Shown here piece after piece: positions 12,030-22,064 of a DNA stretch of 64,000 nucleotides. Below the pieces are notes generated by a model, which saw nothing but the letters and a program-made list of their open reading frames with translations, did no database searches and was not told the origin of the DNA. The position numbers were made by a program, and so were the translations under genes. The DNA comes from Gigaspora margarita (lineage: Eukaryota > Glomeromycota > Glomeromycetes > Diversisporales > Gigasporaceae), in NCBI GenBank assembly GCA_009809945.1, contig WTPW01000851.1:75138-139137 (forward strand), written 5' to 3'. Numbering within the stretch: the first letter of the stretch is position 1; each line of letters starts with the position of its first letter.

Positions 12030-13265
12030 TACTAATAGATTATAATTTTGGGCTCTAAATAAACTTATTTAAAATATAATTACATACCAAATAATGTATT
12101 TTTGCATGCTGAGAAAGTTTATTTAGTGCCCAAATCATATTTCATTAGTAAAATTTTGCATAATACAGAATTATTTATTTTGTTATTAATAAAAATATAG
12201 AAAATTCTGCATTATGCAAAATTTTACTAATGTTAATAAATTTGAGCTCTAAGTAAACTTGTTCAACACTAAAAAAATACATTATTTCGGTATATACTCT
12301 TTGAATTTTCTTAATTTTTTAAATAAAGATAAGCAAAAATGCATTTTTGATGAAAAGTTACCAATTTTACTCATCTTTATTTAAAAAATTAAAAAAGTTA
12401 AATAATTCTATATCAAAATAATGTAAAATTTAGTACTAAACAAATTTAATTAGAGTCCTAAGTTATAATTAATTAGTAAAATTTTGCATGATGCTGAATT
12501 TTCTATATTTTTATTAATAAAAATATAGAAAATTCTGTATCATGCAATATTTTACTAATGAATTATAACTTCAACCCCTAAGTAAACTTGTTTAGCACTA
12601 AAAACTACATCCTGGCAGTATATAATTATTTAATTTTTTTAATATTTGAAATAAAGATGAGTAAAAATGGTAAATTTTTATCAAAATGTAATATTGCTCA
12701 TCTTTATTTGAAAATTTATTAAATTAAACAAATATATACTGATATAATGTATTTTTTGATGCTAAACAAGTTTACTTAGAGCTCAAAGTATAATTCATTA
12801 GTACAATTTTGTATAATTCTGAATTTTCTATATTTTTATTAATAAAAATATAGAAAATTCCACATAATGCAAAATTGTACTAATTAATCATAACTTTTAG
12901 CTCTAAGTAAACATGTTCAGCATCAAAAAATACATTATATTGGCATATATTTTTTGATTTTTTTTAAATTTTCAAATAAAGGTGAGCAATATTACATTTT
13001 GATGAAAATTTACTAATTTTACTCATCTTTATTTCAAAAATTGAAATTAAGTAATTATATGCTGCCAGAATATAGTTTTTAGTGCTGAACAAGTTTACTT
13101 AGGGGTCGAAGTTATAATTCATTAGTAAAAATTTTGTATGATACAGAATTTTCTATATTTTTATTAATAAAAATATAGAAAATTCAGCAGCATGCAATAT
13201 TTTACTAATGAATTATAACTTTGACCCCTAAGTAAACTTGTTTAGCACTCAAAAATACACTATTA
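12030..13265. repeat. Palindromic satellite, ~325-bp period
   Basis: About four tandem units. Each contains a ~90-bp near-perfect palindrome centred on TATTAATAAAAATATAG (near 12185, 12515, 12842, 13165) with arms TTAGTAAAATTTTGCATAAT. Each also has a second, weaker dyad centred on the GCATTTTTGATGAAAA block (near 12345, 12680, 12995). Units are joined by AGTAAACTTGTTTAGCACTA. The whole array is therefore self-complementary and could form cruciforms. Confidence 0.85.
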
Positions 13266-13374
13266 TAGTATATATTTGTATCTTACATAAATTTAATTAA
13301 TACTTAAAATTTTAATCTATTAGCAATATATTATATTATATATAGAATAATATATATTATATAGTGTAACGTAG

Positions 13375-14444
13375 GAAGAACTCTTTTTTGACAATCATCT
13401 GGACCAAATTTCTACAGAAGAAAAACAAAAACTTTTTTGTTGGACATTGCCAGATACTTAAAAGTACTGTAGGATAACACAAGTACATGGTTTTTAGAAA
13501 GGTTAGCCATTGTTCCGAGGACTCCTTTCTTATTTTTGGCATGCAAGCTAGAAGCATCAGTTGTACAAGATAACTGGCAGTTGGTGCCCTTGGTACAAGA
13601 AATTCTGGTAAAGATGATAAAGTAGTCTTTGTCAATGAAGTATCTTGTGGTAAAACAATGGGGAACAACAAAAAATGAGTTTTATCTTCTTTTACTCTTC
13701 TTTAAATTTGTTTCAAGTGACGTCTCACGCCTGTTTGGATTTTTCAAAATTTTTGCCAAAAAGTGGGCATCCTAGCTTACCCCTCCAAAAGATCAGCAGT
13801 GTTTACTCCTTCCAAATTGGGAATACATCCCCAGGCTGGAACCGGTACCATCACAAGTGAGTTTGGTAACAAATAAACAATAAATGATATAGCATGGAAT
13901 TGGAAGGGCACATGAAGAAATTTCTTACCATTTTAGATGTAGTTTCTTTTATGTACATATAATGCTTTGATAGGTTTTACCTATGTAGTGTTATATAATT
14001 TTTATCGTCGTAGTGTTTTAGACATAGTAACACCTTCATTTTCTATTCTTTTATTTCATTATTTTTGGTTTTTTTTTGTTTGTTTCTTTTTCTTAGAATT
14101 TTCTTTTTTGGTTTTGTTTGTTGGTTTTCATTTAGTAGTTCTTCCCCTTTAAGTTTTCTCCTTTCTTTTTCTTTATCTTTATAAGAAGCTCAGAGATAAA
14201 GTTTTTTAAAGAAATAGTTTATGAAGTGGTAACTGAGTACCTTATTATATTCGAAAGATGTATTCATGACAAAAGATCGTGATCGCTTTTGTTTAACAAA
14301 CACCAGTGTGACAATCCTACTTGGGCACCAATTTGTGGCAGCTGGGTTGCGGCCTATTATAGTCTAGATATGTTTCTTGTTGTGTATTTTGTATACGTCA
14401 ATAATATCTAATAAATAGAGCATGATTGTCAAAGGGAAAAAAAA
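13375..14444 (+). mobile_element. 5'-truncated poly(A) retroposon (LINE 3' end?), copy 1
   Basis: This insertion ends in GGGAAAAAAAA (14437-14444). It is flanked by a 17-bp target-site duplication tatatagtgtaaYgtag (13358-13374 and 14445-14461, one mismatch). The plus strand begins EELFFDNHLDQISTEEKQKL in frame, then degenerates. The 3' half is T-rich (14035-14180). Copy 2 at 19959-21066 matches it (the AAGATCAGYAKTGTTTA block, the ATTTTTCAAAATTTTTG block). A LINE 3' end is inferred from TSD, poly(A) and 5' truncation. The 104-aa minus frame at 13357-13671 is read as a shadow. Confidence 0.75.
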
Positions 14445-14929
14445 TATATAGTGTAATGTAGAATTTTGGCCTACCCCACCCCCTAATGATATTATGTAAT
14501 ATCTGTCAGCACCCTTACTATATCAGATATTTAGTAATTTGTTAATTTTAATTTAGTAAATTAATTATAATATTTAAAAGTAATAACTAGTTTAATAATT
14601 TTTAAAATTTTATAAAAATTTAATTTGTTATGCTGAATAATTTTTTATATAATTTTGAAATTTAGTTAACTTAATAAAAAATTAACTTTTAATATAAGCA
14701 TATTATTTTAATTATTTTTGAAATATTATAGATTTTGTGATTGTATAACATTGTACAAAATTAAATAATTTTAATTATTTTAAAAAGTACTGTATAGAAT
14801 TTTTTGATTTTTTTTATTTAAAAGATATAGATTAATAAATTTATAATTTTATTTTTAGCTTAATTATCTTATAAATTTAGCTCAATATAAATTTTTAAAA
14901 AGTGTTCACAATATTATGGTAGACTACTG

Positions 14930-15179
14930 AAATATCAATAATATATAAAAATTATATAGCTATAAAAAAAACAATATCTTATAGGCTACTAACAAATTTT
15001 TTTACTATTAGAACTAGAACTATTCTTTTTTAAAAAATTAAAATAAGTTTACTTAGTTAAAAAAAAACTTTAAGTTAGCTATATTCCAATATTGTAAAAA
15101 ACTATATTAATGTTTGACAATTTTCTGCTATTAAATTTACTATATTTATACCTTTTAATTATAATATATCTTATCTAGT
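14930..15179. other. AT-rich spacer within pseudogene
   Basis: Possible intron or non-coding part of the interrupted DUF7869-like gene; no motif recognised. Confidence 0.4.
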
Positions 15180-15580
15180 GAAGGTAATCCATGTTAATTG
15201 GCAAAATTTGTTATAAATTTTAGTACATGCAAAGTAGTTGTAAAAGAAATGATGTAATTACTAACTCGACCAGTAAGTGCATAAACCTTTGGTTTAAGCC
15301 CATGATTTTGATAGTGTGTACGTAAAGCTTTCTATTTTGTTTTACCTATTTCATGAATTATCAACCAAGCTGGTTGACAAATTGAAACTTCCAAAAAATT
15401 CTAATTTGTTACTAAATATGATTTTGGTACTTTTAATATAGATTTAGCTCCTTTAATGCTTCCATTAATTATTCCCAAATAACATAAATTTATTTCTGAT
15501 TGTTATATTGCTTTAATTTCACAAAATCTATCAAGGGCTATTTGTGAATTAATTTTTGTTGAAAGACAATTTTGTTGGCA
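15180..15580 (-). pseudogene. DUF7869-like transposon protein, N-terminal part
   Basis: The minus strand from 15580 reads LSTKINSQIALDRFCEIKAI, then CYLGIINGSIKGAKSILKVP, FLEVSICQPAWLIIHEIGK, and LKPKVYALTGRVSNYIISFT...FITNFAN. This is the N-terminal region that normally precedes the FLPA...KY segment found at 11340, so both are halves of one gene separated by the 11553-14929 insertion. In-frame TAA/TAG codons show decay. The identification rests on remembered family text and on order and orientation. Confidence 0.6.
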
Positions 15581-15794
15581 GCAATTTTTTTGTTAGAGAA
15601 ACAATAGTATTCTCATGTTTCTTTTTTGGTATTGTTATTGAGTCCTTGAACATTGAATGTACTAATTGAAAGGTCCAGAGGTAATAAATAATTAGTGTCT
15701 AGTTGTAGGATTATAGAGGTTGTAGGTGTTGTAGCTTGGCTAGTTGTAGTGAGTTTATTTGTTGCTTGAGGAATTGTAGAAATTATATAGGTAT

Positions 15795-16400
15795 TTAACT
15801 TGTATCCATTGGCACAGAGCTTGCCAATAGTTCTGTAGGTTGGTTTGTATCTGTTGGTACTGAGATTGCTAGTAGTGGTATGAAGTGATTGTCTGTTGAA
15901 CTTGTATCCATTGGTGTTGAGGTTTCTGGTAGTGGTATGAAGTGGTTGTCTGTTGGATTGCTATTCAGGTTGTCTGATATTTTTATTGTTAGCTGGGTGC
16001 TGCTATCTGAGTTGTCAGGTATTCCAGGAGGTATTTGTTGGGTACTTTTATGTGAATCTACTATACTAGGTGAGGCTAGTCTTGATTGTTTGTCCATACT
16101 GAATACAAGTCACTCTCGTTATAGTAAAGTCATTGGGCTAAAGAATTTTCTTCACTATATCGAATATTTACTATATCAAGAGCTCTTTATATAGTAAAGT
16201 TTATATTTGTTCTAAAAAAAATCTTCACTATAAGCAATCTTTACTATATCAAAAGTTCACTATAATGAGAGTGACTTGTATGCTCCATTGAGGTGCTGGT
16301 AGGGGTAACAATTCTAATAAGAAGTCTGGAATATTTTTGACTCTGAAGTGCTATCAAAGGATTTGTATAGTAGAGGTTACACTCTGCTAAAATGTAATTG
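15795..16400 (-). pseudogene. C-terminal part of decayed unknown coding element
   Basis: An open minus frame reads from about 16310 through PAPQWSIFSMDKQSRLASP to a stop near 15795. It is rich in S, T, P and D, with a duplicated segment TDNHFIPLPE / TDNHFIPLLA and three MDT-type repeats. The frame is continuous only if the MITE at 16106-16278 is removed, so that insertion is recent relative to this reading frame. No domain is recognised. It probably is the tail of the protein whose other parts lie at 16390-18847 on the same strand. Confidence 0.45.
16106..16278. mobile_element. Tc1/mariner-type MITE, TA TSD
   Basis: The inverted ends CAAGTCACTCTCGTTATAGT and (complement) CAAGTCACTCTCATTATAGT are flanked by TA at 16104-16105 and 16279-16280. 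It is 173 bp long with no coding sequence. Excision restores an open frame in the surrounding pseudogene. Confidence 0.85.
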
Positions 16401-17330
16401 GTAGTATTAACTCAATGTTTTGTCTAGCGAGAGCTGTATTAAGATCCTCTATATTGTCTGGCAAGTGTAGAGGGAGTAGTATATTTGCTTTGACTTCTTC
16501 TGTGGGCTCAGTAGGGATTTGGATCCATTCACTTGGAAGTTGTATAAAGTAGTAGTATTTATGGAGTTCTCTAGCAGTCTCAGTAAGTTGCTTAGGTGTT
16601 ACAATAGGAAAAAAAAAAATAAAGTCCTTTATAATTTGGTCTATTTTAGGAAGGTTTGGTTTGCTGGTAAGGTTTGCCTACATGATATATTCAGGAAGAA
16701 GAAATTTGAACCTGTAGTATGAAGTAATTTGCTTTAGGAATTCTTTGGCTTCCTGATCATCAGTGATTGGAAAAGTGAATTGAGTAAGTGTTTTGATCTT
16801 GTCTGTTTCTGTGGAAAGAGAAAATTTTACACTAAAGTAATTATTAGATAAAAGTTTGAATATATAGTATTTTCTAAGTTCAGTAACAATTTTCAAGAGT
16901 GGGTCAGTGATATAGTTGGATTGAATAGAAAGAATCCTCTAAATGCACAATTGAGCTCCTGGTATATAAAAAGGAGAGGTTTTTTTTTTGACTGATAGGT
17001 CAAAGTATACTGCAGGTATCTTACTATTCACTTCATAGTAGTCTGTGAGCTTCTTTTTGTATTCTTCTATATAAGAAAGTGCACTCTAGTGTTGGATTAG
17101 AAAGTACTTTTGCAAGCATGAAATAAGTTTATTGTAGTATGAAGGGAGGGAAGAAAGTTTTGCAAAGTATGTGCCAGGAAGTTCACTAAATCTAAAACTT
17201 TGCATAGTGCATTAACAACTCTTCTAGTATGTGATCGTAGCTTGATAAGAAGTGGGAAGAGTAGGTTATCTGTTATTTTACTAGAAATCTGCTCTAGATG
17301 GCTAGGGAGCAGCAGTAGCTTCTTATCAAA
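16390..17330 (-). pseudogene. Central part of decayed unknown protein
   Basis: Minus-strand text from 17330: LLPSHLEQISSKITDNLLFP, a frameshift near 17110, then EYKKKLTDYYEVNSKIPAVY, SPFYIPGAQLCI (TAG), LLKIVTELRKYYIFKLLSNN, FPITDDQEAKEFLKQITSYY, a TAG at about 16680, then NLPKIDQIIKDF and ELHKYYYFIQLPSEW through ALARQNIELILPITF (TAG). About 300 codons with only three stops is a strong coding signal, but I do not recognise the family. The stops are TAG where W or Q would fit. The 67-aa plus frame at 16519-16722 is a shadow. Confidence 0.5.
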
Positions 17331-17457
17331 TGCTTTAATGATCTCTTTCTTGATTTTTTTAAAAGTTTCTTTGTTGTTTTTATCTTTGATTTGCAGGAAG
17401 CCTCTGGCATAACGTAGCAGCTCAAATATGGCTTTGGGCGTAAGCCTGCTAAAGTTG

Positions 17458-17740
17458 GGGGACGTCTAAAGCCGTGTCCAGTCACGTGTTTTTGATTTTT
17501 TAATTAAAGTTAGGGTAAAGGTGAGTTTGGGGTTAGGGTTAGGGCATGTCTTATAGTAAAATTGTCCTCCCAACATTTTTTATTAATGCACCAAGATGGG
17601 TTTAGACTGTTGTTTCTTGTATTTTTGCGACTTTCGCTTTTTTTTCGCTGTTTTTGTCTCTTCGGGCTGATCCGTGTCGATCAAAATAAACAATCCTATT
17701 GGCTCTATGTCATGTGATGGACATGGCTTTAGATGACCCC
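17458..17740. mobile_element. MITE family M2 (GGGG ends), copy 1, 8-bp TSD
   Basis: The TIRs are GGGGACGTCTAAAGCCGTG and (complement) GGGGTCATCTAAAGCCATG. The exact 8-bp TSD is taaagttg (17450-17457, 17741-17748). It is 283 bp long, exactly the length of copy 2 at 26503-26785. Inside are TTAGGGTTAGGG (17531-17546) and TATAGTAAAATTG. The minus frame at 17583-17768 is a chance ORF within it. It interrupts the decayed coding element. Confidence 0.85.
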
Positions 17741-17748
17741 TAAAGTTG

Positions 17749-18847
17749 GTGTTTGAAAAGTAGATCAATGAGCATTGTTTTTAGCATGGAGTATATAGTG
17801 TTGCGTGTTTTGCAGTCTGTTAGGATGATATTGTTTTCTGTTTTGTATGCTTTAAGTACATCATTGAACAGGCTTGTATACTCTTTTTGGTATGCAGGTT
17901 TGGTTTTTGGATTCTGAGTAAATGTAGTAAAAATTGTGTATCGTGGTAGACAAACTTGAGATGCATTGCTAGAACCCCAAAATATACATAGATAGGTCAG
18001 GTATGAGTTTGCTTATTTTTGAGGTTTTTTATGCAGATCTTTTCTATTTATAGTAATTTTTTGCTTATTTTTAAAGTTTTTTCTGCAGATCTTTCTTTTT
18101 TTAATAACCCTATAATTAACCTGACCTATCTATATATATTTCGGGTCCTGATTGCTGCAGGAAGTGAGAATTGTGTTGGAATTGTAGCTAGTTTATAGAT
18201 GACAAATTTGAAATGCTCTCAGTTGTTTCAAGTGCAGCTGCTAGCATCAAATGACCATGTTTGGGTATTAAAGAGTGTACTACTTGGTTCTTTTCTTTTA
18301 CTCTGTACGATAGAAGCCCATTTTGTGTAGTCTATAGGTTCGGTAGTAGGTATGTTTGGTTCTGCCCTTGCAATTTGGCTGTATAGTAGTTTGATAATGC
18401 ATAGAGTAGTATTGAGTATTGTCTTGGTTGCTTTGTTTGGGAGTGTGGTCTGAAGTAATACAACACGAGTTCATTTTTAATAGTGCTAGCTAAGGTGGCT
18501 AGAAGTGACTGCTTTGATTTACTGTAAATTGTGGGTTGGGAGATCTGGTTGGTAGGTGTGAATGGACAATGTATTGGAAGTTGGTCAATAGACCTTCCAG
18601 GTTGTAATTCTGATTTTTCTAAAATGGTGCTTTGTGCATAGAGGTGCATAAGCTCTATTGAAGATGTACTGCTTTGAGTGTACTCATTTTCTAAATTTTT
18701 GTTAAAAGATACAGGTAGGATAGTATTGGGTACTGTACTTTCTTTGTTGCTACCAATAGAATAATTGTCCATTTCTGTATCAATAAAGAAATTGTATAGA
18801 ATCAGTAAATTACTATTGATGCTTGGTTTTTTTGTATATGGTTTCAT
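17749..18847 (-). pseudogene. N-terminal part of decayed unknown protein
   Basis: The open frame 18332-18847 (171 aa; rich in S, T, N; contains QLPIHCPFTPTNQISQPTIY and KSKQSLLATLASTIKNELVL) begins with ATG at 18847. It shifts frame near 18340 into IPTTEPIDYTKWASIVQSKR. After removal of the MITE at 17971-18150 it continues HNSHFLQQCISSLSTTIHNF and ESKNQTCIPKRVYKP. Coding character is clear; function is unknown. With 15795-17330 it would form one protein of roughly 900 residues. Confidence 0.5.
17971..18150. mobile_element. MITE family M3 (CAGGACCC ends), 6-bp TSD
   Basis: The left end AGAACCCCAAAATATACATA and right end (complement) CAGGACCCGAAATATATATA continue inward as GATAGGTCAGGT. The exact 6-bp direct repeat attgct lies at 17965-17970 and 18151-18156. 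It contains a two-copy internal repeat TTTGCTTATTTTT...GCAGATCTTT. Larger relatives are at 22389-24464 and 56206-56806. Confidence 0.8.
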
Positions 18848-19373
18848 TGCTATCTTGTAAGACTAAATTAGGTTAGTGATATCCTCACTTCAGATTGTTT
18901 TGGATTTTTGCATTAATGTTTATGGAGCTGTCTTCCTGTTGCACCAGGTCAAACAGGACTAATTGGTTTGTATTATTATGTTAGCATATCCAGTAGGCAT
19001 AAAACTTTACTAGATTTGGAATCTTTCCTATTTTGTTAATCATGCTATATTAGGCTGTTTGAAATTACAATTTCGTTTAACATTCTTCCCTCTTTGGCTC
19101 CAAGAGTCCCCCCTAAAATTAAACAGGTCAATTAGAACATTTGTTGCATCTCAGGATTCCAATAAGTCACATGTTTATAAATCAACCAATAATCATGTAT
19201 TTATTTTTGCAATTTCTAATATGTTTGTTTAATTTGACCCCCTTTCCCCACCACACTTAAGATTCATAAGGGAACATTAAATGAAATTATAAATTCAATC
19301 AGCCTTAGTAATATTTTTTGTTGTATTCTGGCATAGTATGGATAGAGAAGATTATGGTAAATAAGAGTTTGGT
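18848..19373. other. Spacer between two coding remnants
   Basis: No ORF or repeat supported. C-rich patches occur at 19105-19117 and 19240-19252. Confidence 0.4.
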
Positions 19374-19667
19374 TCAGTTACTAATAGTAATTTCTACAAA
19401 TTCTTTCATGTGTTCTGCATTTAGAATGGTAATCTTTGTATTAGTGGTGGTCTGCTTCAGTTGAACTGATTTATGGGAGAAGAACCAGAAGCTGATAGCT
19501 GAGAAAGTGCTATTTGAGAATATAGTTTCTAGTGCTATTTTTGATTCTGGCTTGTGTTCGGTACTAGAGCTTTTTGTGTTTTTATTTATGATGGAGTAGT
19601 GTACTGCATGTAGTGCTATTGAGAACCTGTTGGTCCTTAGGACCATTACTGCCTGGTAGCAAAGCAA
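19374..19667 (-). pseudogene. 97-aa open frame, unknown
   Basis: The reading frame looks coding rather than random (LRTNRFSIALHAVHYSIINK, then SSTEHKPESKIALETIF and TTTNTKITILNAEHMKEFVE). It lies upstream of, and on the same strand as, the decayed element at 15795-18847, so it may be an extra exon of it. No domain is recognised. Confidence 0.3.
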
Positions 19668-19958
19668 CTGTTTTGTTGCTTGTTTTTCAGTTAATTGCTT
19701 CTAGTTGTCTAAATTGTAAACTTTTAGTATATATTGCACCTTTTTTAGGCTAACCTTTAGGTGCCCAACAAGTTTACTTAACAGTCGAATGTATCTTTAC
19801 TTAATAAAATTCTGAAATATAGTCACAGAAAAATTTTTTCTTTTTGTTCTTATTTTGGTAAAAAGGATCTATAGGAAGAGTTACTATGCTTTTTTGCTTT
19901 GTGTTTATAATTAAGTACATAGAAAATTAAGAAATGCATATATTTAATTATAAGCCAA

Positions 19959-21066
19959 TACACAAAATTAGCAAACTCTTTCTAATGATTACTTGAACTA
20001 AATTTTCTGATAAAAGAAAACAAAAAGTTTTTTATTGGAGTGATGTTAAGTATTGCAGAACCTACAGTTTTTACAGAGGTTAACTTATCTTTCCTGAGGA
20101 ACTCCTTTGATATATTTAGCATGCAAGCCAAAAATGTTTTGGTACAAGATAACTAGCAGAAGGTGGTGCCCTTGTACAAAAAATTTTGGTGGAGTTATTA
20201 CTTCTACTCTGTTAACAAAGTAATCTGCAACAATATAATGAGAACAACAAAGAAATAAGTTTTCTGATCACACACTCCTTTAAATTTTTTACAAGTGATT
20301 CCTTACTTTTATCTTTCTCGTTTCCCTCCTGATTTTTCAAAATTTTTGATAAAAAGTAGAGATTTGGTTTACTTCCTCCAAAAGATCAGTATTGTTTATT
20401 TTCCCAAATCCGAACAGACCCAGTAGAATGCAACCATGTAACGTATTTGTTTATGGATATGGTATCAGTATTACTCCATATGATGTTGCTCTAGTTGATG
20501 GTTAAGGGATATCCAAGATTGGACACTTGGTCAAAAGAAAATATAAATTAAGGCGTAGCTTTAAAGTAGAGATATACAATAGTTAAATTTGTTATATAAT
20601 TTTTACTAAGCCTGACACAGGTTATAATAGTGTATTTTTTTTAATTTTGTTTTGTTTTGTTCTTTTTTTAGATTAGTCTGTGTTTATACCATGTGTTTTT
20701 TTTTCTTTTTTGTTTTCCTCTTCCATTTTTCATTTCGTTTATTTTTCATTTTTTTTATTTCTCGTTTTCTTGGCTTTTGTTTTTTTTCTCTACTCTCTCT
20801 CATTATTTTGTCCTTATTAAATTCCTTGTTAGTTAAAGGAATACGAAGAAGAAAAGAAGCCATTTTGGTATGGCACTTAGGCTAGTTTATCATAGCCTCT
20901 AGTTTTTAGATTAGTTTTCAAATTAGTGCAGCAGGTTGCACTTGGGCACTGTTAAGGCAGCCAGGTGATATCAGGTTTGCAAATTAGAAGTAAAACAAGT
21001 GTATTAATGTAGCAATATACTTAGAATCTTAATAAAATACTAGCAAAACTGCCTAAGTAAAAAAAA
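19959..21066 (+). mobile_element. 5'-truncated poly(A) retroposon, copy 2
   Basis: It ends in about ten A residues (21060-21068) after AATCTTAATAAAATAC. It is flanked by a 13-bp duplication aattataagccaa (19946-19958, 21067-21079). It is colinear with 13375-14444. The 3' half is again T-rich (20630-20830), giving the spurious 77-aa Phe-rich frame at 20652-20885. It is inserted into dispersed repeat R3. Confidence 0.75.
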
Positions 21067-21370
21067 AATTATAAGCCAAAAGTAGGTTAAAAAGGCCATT
21101 TTTTCAAAAATTAGCTTCCAAATTTATTTTGGATAGTTACCAACCCATCAAACAATGCCCAACTTATCCTAAAACATCTGAGTATTTTAGCAAAAAGTAA
21201 AAGTACTTCTTTCTACAGCTTAGCATAGCTCTTTTATTAGTTTTATTGGTTTTTTAACTTGTCTAGACATCAAAAAAGCTCTTTTGTTAGTTGTAACAAG
21301 TGCTTCATTTGTTAGTTTTTTAACATCACTTAGGAGCAAATTTTTGTGTAATAGTTTATCAAAAAAAGGC
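21063..21370 (-). repeat. Dispersed repeat R3, copy 2
   Basis: Reverse-complement partner of 3090-3420, sharing the GCTTAGCATAGCTC block, the AGTTACCAACC block and AGGAGCAAATTTTTGTGTAA. The retroposon at 19959-21066 lies at its edge. Confidence 0.65.
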
Positions 21371-21614
21371 CCAACAAAATCAAATCAGTCGATATGTTTA
21401 CAAAAATAATTACTAATAGGCTAATCCAAATTATACTATAATACTTATACTATTACTAGCTAACTATATATATTTACAATACAACTCATACAATATCTTA
21501 CTCATATTCTTGAAAATGTATACATGAACAAATAGAAATTTGAATATGATTACAAAATATGTTCAAGTAGTAAATAGTATTATAAATAGCCAATTACTGC
21601 AATTATATTTATTA

Positions 21615-21955
21615 CAGTCAACCCTCCATAAATGCAATGTGTACAAACAAGTCTACAACATGCATTTAGGGAGGTATTGCATTTAGGGAGAGCCAATTAA
21701 ATTGCAGCTTTAAAGATTAGATCATCAAGTTTGTATAACTTCTATTAAAAACTATATAACCTATCTTAAATACTAATATTTGATTGGCCACGTGCATTTA
21801 GAGAAGTAACATGATATAGAAAATTATTTGAAATAAGTGCATTTACAGAATATAGAACGTGCTTTTATCACTAATAATTTCTTACAGACAAGACAAAAAT
21901 GTGCATTTAGGGAGGTATTGCATTTATAGAGGTTGCATTTATGGAGGTCTGACTG
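21615..21955. mobile_element. pogo/Tigger-type MITE, copy 1
   Basis: The ends CAGTCAACCCTCCATAAATG and (complement) CAGTCAGACCTCCATAAATG are flanked by TA. It is 341 bp. GTGCATTTAGGGAGGTATTG recurs near both ends as inner inverted/direct motifs. The CAGTyrAACCTCyATAA terminus is typical of pogo/Tigger elements by family knowledge. There is no coding capacity. Confidence 0.85.
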
Positions 21956-22064
21956 TATATATATTTTTATATACTATTTTTTAAACCTTAATTGTAATAA
22001 TTATGTAGTTATATAGTTTTATTTACTACAGTATAGGACATCAAGAATATCCAATATTTTTGTA

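Larger units (their letters stand above)
11922..14514. mobile_element. PIF/Harbinger-like element, TTA TSD
   Basis: The TIRs are AGACGCTAACAGATATTATG (left) and GGGTGCTGACAGATATTACA (right, reverse complement), flanked by TTA on both sides (11919-11921 and 14515-14517). A compact relative with the same terminal motif is at 29443-29585. The interior holds a palindromic satellite (12030-13260) and a poly(A) retroposon (13375-14444) instead of transposase genes. It is inserted inside the hAT-like element at 11553-14929. Confidence 0.7.
11553..14929. mobile_element. hAT-like element with ~350-bp TIRs
   Basis: The left end TAGTGGCCTACCATAATAT and right end (reverse complement CAGTAGTCTACCATAATAT) start long inverted repeats. 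These run inward to about 11918 on the left and back to about 14520 on the right, e.g. ACACTTTTTAAAAATTTATA and GCTAAAAATAAAATTATAAA. The YARNG-type terminus suggests hAT. I found no matching 8-bp TSD. The element splits the DUF7869-like pseudogene and is itself split by the Harbinger-like element at 11922-14514. Confidence 0.65.

Noticed and set aside
13357..13671. 104-aa minus-strand ORF
   Set aside because: It crosses the target-site duplication and end of a plus-strand retroposon. The plus strand has the better coding start (EELFFDNHLDQ) and a matching second copy, where the minus frame is not conserved.
15889..16194. 101-aa plus-strand ORF
   Set aside because: Antisense to the S/T/P-rich minus frame and crosses a MITE boundary.
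17528..17548. TTAGGG repeats as a chromosome end or ancient telomere fusion
   Set aside because: Only two to three units, inside a MITE with a target-site duplication and unique DNA on both sides.
20652..20885. Phe-rich ORF, and similar ones at 30699-30920 and 53606-53809
   Set aside because: Poly-Phe translations of T tracts in retroposon 3' ends and repeat R4.
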